A DNA stretch of 16,475 bases, taken from Bacteroidota bacterium (GTDB taxonomy: Bacteria; Bacteroidota; Bacteroidia; Cytophagales; Cyclobacteriaceae). Within the stretch, counting starts at the first letter, position 1. The number at the start of each line of letters is the position of its first letter. The stretch is from contig JAHEMS010000019.1 of the NCBI GenBank assembly GCA_024643595.1, forward strand, positions 1 through 16,475, written 5' to 3'. The position numbers were made by a program, and so were the translations under genes. Positions 14,226 to 16,475 of this stretch are shown in pieces. The notes under the pieces are model-generated. The model did not search any database, was not told where the DNA came from, and saw only the letters and a list, made by a program, of their open reading frames with translations.

Positions 14226-14255
14226 ATGTACAAAGATGTTCAAAAATGAACACAG
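14226..14255. promoter_or_regulatory. Phased triple repeat with palindrome, candidate activator site
   Basis: Three adjacent 10-bp units, ATGTACAAAG, ATGTTCAAAA and ATGAACACAG, share ATG--CA at helical-turn spacing. Units two and three also form the perfect palindrome TGTTCA-N4-TGAACA (14237-14252), a size suited to a Fis-type HTH dimer. The centre is about 95 bp upstream of the start predicted for the sigma54-like promoter, within the usual distance for an enhancer site. The palindrome could instead be the stem of a weak terminator for the upstream gene, which ends at 14277. Confidence 0.4.
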
Positions 14256-14276
14256 TAGAAAGAGGTATACCCTCCG

Positions 14277-15077
14277 TCAGGGCAAATAATTATACAATGA
14301 AATTTTATTTGTCGTTGAAACAGTGAGGATTCGTTCATCGGTTACCACAGCAAACTTTAAATCACCTTCCAGTTTAAGCTCATAACGATCCTCCGTTAGA
14401 AGATTGACAAAGTTGATAGTGTCGTTGTGAAGGTAATAAAGATCCTGGCCAAAAAAACCAAAATTACGAAGGTTACTTCCTTCAATTTTTGTAATAATTT
14501 TTCCTAGCGTATTAATGATCCATATTGTATTTTTTTCTTGCAGGAAAATCAAGTTTTGATATTCGCACAAATAAGTGAAGGAAGGTGTAGAAGAACCGGT
14601 ATCAAGCATTACTTCAGTGATCACTTCATTTGTTTGGGGATTTACTTTTTTCAAAGAATAATCCGCCTTATCCAAAATCCACAATCGATTATCATGCGTA
14701 GGACAGATCAGGTAAGGTTCAATGGCGAATTCAGGAGATAGTTTATGCTCTTTCGCATTTTCAAAATATCGTCCATATATAAAATATTTTTTTATTTTAC
14801 GATCATAAATAAATATGCTGGGATGATACCAAGGTTCGAGCAAGGTGGGCTTACTTTTAGAAAGTGAGGCCATTAATTTTCCGTTGGGATCATACTTCTT
14901 TATTCCCCCCTTTTGAAAAACGATAAAAAAATTTCCTAGACGATCAACGGTAACATTTTCAATTTCTTTTGCTCTCCAGGTTTTAATTCTGGTGAGTTGA
15001 GTTTGGGCTATTCCTTCGCGTTGAAAATAAATAAAGGACAAGGCAATGAAAGTGAGTCGAAAAACCCTACCGTTCAT
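14277..15077 (-). CDS. Exported propeller-like protein of unknown function
   Basis: The 266-residue protein has a signal peptide (hydrophobic about 7-18, cleavage near IAQ at 23-25). The rest is built of repeated beta-hairpins resembling blades of a six-bladed (NHL/TolB-like) propeller: VTVDRLGNFFIVFQKGGIKKY (42-62 region), the NRLWILDKADYSLKKVN repeat, NTIWIINTLGKIITKI, and a final ERILTVSTTNKISLYNYLP. Each has a strand, a turn with Asp or Gly, and a second strand. No catalytic motif is seen, so it is probably a binding or scaffold protein. Its ATG overlaps the lpxH stop by 4 bp (ATGA), implying translational coupling, though no known role in lipid A synthesis fits it. Family identity is not certain. 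Confidence 0.78.
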   Translation of the reverse strand: MNGRVFRLTFIALSFIYFQREGIAQTQLTRIKTWRAKEIENVTVDRLGNFFIVFQKGGIKKYDPNGKLMASLSKSKPTLLEPWYHPSIFIYDRKIKKYFIYGRYFENAKEHKLSPEFAIEPYLICPTHDNRLWILDKADYSLKKVNPQTNEVITEVMLDTGSSTPSFTYLCEYQNLIFLQEKNTIWIINTLGKIITKIEGSNLRNFGFFGQDLYYLHNDTINFVNLLTEDRYELKLEGDLKFAVVTDERILTVSTTNKISLYNYLP

Positions 15078-15844
15078 GATGAAAATGTTTTAAGGTAAAG
15101 TTCTTTTCCATCATATGCTGCGTAGGTATTAAAATGAACCCATTCTCCCAGGTTAATATACCGACTATTGTCGCCCACTTTAAAGTCCAAAGGCAGATGT
15201 CGGTGGCCAAAAATATAAAAGTCATGGTGAATTGATTTTTCCTGTTCACGACAATAGGTAAGCAGAAACTCTTTTTCTTCACCTTGAAATTTTTCTTCCA
15301 TTTTAGTGCTGCTGATTCGGCTTTGTCTGCTCCAATATTTAGCAATGCGTATGCCGAGATTTGGATGGATACGTGCAAATAGCCATTGGCATAACGAACT
15401 GTTAAAGAATTTCTTTAAGATCTTATAGGTGGAATCGCCTGGGCCCAAACCATCACCATGTCCTACCACTATTTTATGATTACCAACTTGGAGCACTTGC
15501 GGCTCACGATAAATCACAATTCCCATTTCCGTTTCAAAGTAATCAAACATCCACATGTCATGATTTCCTGTGAAGAAATAAATGGGCATTCCCGCATCTC
15601 GCAACTCGGCCAGTTTTCCCTGCAGTCGGACAAACCCTTTCGGTATCGCTTGACTATATTCAAACCAGAAGTCAAAAATATCGCCTAATAGATAAATAGC
15701 TTGCGCATCCGGGGCGATAGCGTTCAGCCATTTAACAATTCTCTTTTCTCGTGCCAGGCTGGATTCATAATCAGGAACACCCAGATGAAAATCTGAGGCG
15801 AAGTATAACTTCTTGCCTTCTTTTAAATGAATTGGGTGCGCCAT
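15074..15844 (-). CDS. lpxH: UDP-2,3-diacylglucosamine hydrolase (LpxH-type metallophosphatase)
   Basis: The 256-residue calcineurin-like phosphoesterase is the fourth enzyme of lipid A synthesis, cleaving UDP-2,3-diacylglucosamine to lipid X and UMP at the inner-membrane face. The two-metal site is complete: Asp18 and His20 in DFHLG (18-22), Asp55 in GDIFDFW (54-60), Asn94 and His95 in GNHD (93-96), His129 in GHGDGLG (128-134), and His214 and His216 in GHRH (213-216). FDFWFEY and GDGLGPGD are typical of LpxH over other phosphatases. A helical lid region (about 140-205) is present. It lies between ftsH (terminator between) and the overlapping propeller-like gene. Start is the ATG at 15844, 35 bp past the hairpin base; no clear -7 box was found. 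Confidence 0.9.
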   Translation of the reverse strand: MAHPIHLKEGKKLYFASDFHLGVPDYESSLAREKRIVKWLNAIAPDAQAIYLLGDIFDFWFEYSQAIPKGFVRLQGKLAELRDAGMPIYFFTGNHDMWMFDYFETEMGIVIYREPQVLQVGNHKIVVGHGDGLGPGDSTYKILKKFFNSSLCQWLFARIHPNLGIRIAKYWSRQSRISSTKMEEKFQGEEKEFLLTYCREQEKSIHHDFYIFGHRHLPLDFKVGDNSRYINLGEWVHFNTYAAYDGKELYLKTFSS

Positions 15845-15875
15845 AGTTGCAAATAACGTGAAAACTCGTGCAATG

Positions 15876-15909
15876 AAAAAAGCCTTTCATTGGACAATGA
15901 AAGGCTTTT
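15876..15909 (-). terminator. Rho-independent terminator of ftsH
   Basis: A perfect 15-bp stem (arms 15878-15892 and 15895-15909, AAAAGCCTTTCATTG and its complement) has a tight loop. Reading on the minus strand it begins 18 bp after the ftsH stop codon and runs into a T6 tract (15876-15881). The opposite strand has no T-run beyond the stem, so it acts on ftsH. It separates ftsH from lpxH. Confidence 0.9.
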
Positions 15910-15926
15910 AGGTTATCCTAAAATGT

Positions 15927-16475
15927 TTAGACTTTATCAGGAGTAATCTCTGCTGTCTCCTTGGTTGGTTCTTCATTTTTTAGTTCACCGGAAGTTCCGT
16001 TTGATGTCTGTTCTTCTGGCTTCACTTCAGGAAGTTGTGTATTGGTAAACTTTTCGTAGGTAGTCTGGTGAGCAAAGGGTCTCTTACCAATCAGTCGCTC
16101 CAAATCACCTTGGAAGAGTATTTCCTTTTCAAGTAATTCTTTGGCAATTATTTCCAGGTGATCACGATGATCAGTTAACAATTTTTTAGTGCGCGCATAG
16201 GCGATATCAATAATTTTCTTGGCTTCTCTATCAATTCGTTCAGCGGTTGCTTCTGAATAGGGTTTATTGAATGTATAGTCTGATTGCTTTGAATCGAAAA
16301 AAGAAAGGTTTCCTATTTCATTATTCATGCCATATACGGTAACCATGCTATACGCCATTTTTGTTGTACGCTCGAGGTCACTCAACGCACCCGTTGATAT
16401 TTTATTAAATACAATTTCTTCAGCAGCCCGTCCACCGAAAGTCATGGACATCTCATCCAATAATTGTTCTGTCTG
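15927..16475 (-). CDS. ftsH: FtsH ATP-dependent zinc metalloprotease, C-terminal part (5' end outside window)
   Basis: The window holds the last 182 codons; the frame is open at base 16475, which is the first base of a codon, so the rest lies beyond the edge. The visible part is the end of the M41 peptidase domain: EMSMTFGGRAAEEIVF (8-23 of this fragment) and STGALSDLERTTKMAY (27-42), where Asp33 corresponds to the acidic third zinc ligand. Helices follow with YSEATAERIDREAKKII (73-89) and the FQGDLERLIGKRPF end (121-134), then an acidic Pro/Glu/Thr-rich tail of about 48 residues typical of FtsH. The AAA+ domain, HEXXH and membrane helices are not in the window. FtsH degrades membrane and some regulatory proteins. 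A strong terminator follows the stop. Confidence 0.96.
   Translation of the reverse strand, partial: QTEQLLDEMSMTFGGRAAEEIVFNKISTGALSDLERTTKMAYSMVTVYGMNNEIGNLSFFDSKQSDYTFNKPYSEATAERIDREAKKIIDIAYARTKKLLTDHRDHLEIIAKELLEKEILFQGDLERLIGKRPFAHQTTYEKFTNTQLPEVKPEEQTSNGTSGELKNEEPTKETAEITPDKV

Overview
The window looks like ordinary chromosome from a Bacteroidota bacterium, most likely a free-living member of the Cytophagales. This assignment is an inference. It rests on a Bacteroidetes-type promoter (TTG, 19 bp, TAnnTTTG) at 6213-6242, sparse Shine-Dalgarno sequences, moderately AT-rich composition, and lineage-typical families such as DUF2911, GH127 and a sigma54 regulator whose GAFTGA loop reads GSFTDA. 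No rRNA, tRNA, CRISPR array, transposase or integrase was seen. No gene-free stretch exceeds 150 bases.

Layout. At 1-960 a bestrophin-like channel gene (+) converges on an exported GH127-type beta-L-arabinofuranosidase gene (-, 959-2905). aspS (-, 3030-4784) is transcribed divergently from a two-gene unit (+) of a small exported protein and tadA (4872-5878). A long minus-strand block follows. Read in its direction of transcription, it holds a lipid kinase (10738-9833), an exported DUF2911-TPR protein, a DinB-like protein, ilvE tightly followed by an FMN-binding PNPOx-like protein, and a 75-residue protein with its own promoter. A lone plus-strand YopX-family gene (10774-11115) sits between the lipid kinase and the next minus-strand block. 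That block starts with the C-terminus of ftsH, cut by the window edge and closed by a strong terminator. It continues with lpxH, an overlapping propeller-like exported protein, a sigma54-type response regulator, its histidine kinase, and an acyl carrier protein gene.

How the genes relate. aspS, tadA and ilvE are housekeeping translation and amino-acid genes. ftsH, lpxH and the lipid kinase concern the envelope and lipids. The most distinctive unit is response regulator, kinase and acyl carrier protein. The regulator and kinase overlap by 11 bp. The intergenic region upstream of the regulator has a sigma54-like -24 element and, farther upstream, a phased triple repeat containing a TGTTCA-N4-TGAACA palindrome, as expected for an activator controlling its own operon. 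The acyl carrier protein gene is out of frame near its 3' end. The lost frame encodes a normal helix IV, and an 11-bp deletion would explain the change.

I did not find a clear new biological system. The best leads are the self-regulated two-component/acyl-carrier unit and its frameshift, a long minus-strand hairpin hidden in the 3' end of tadA, and the orphan YopX gene.
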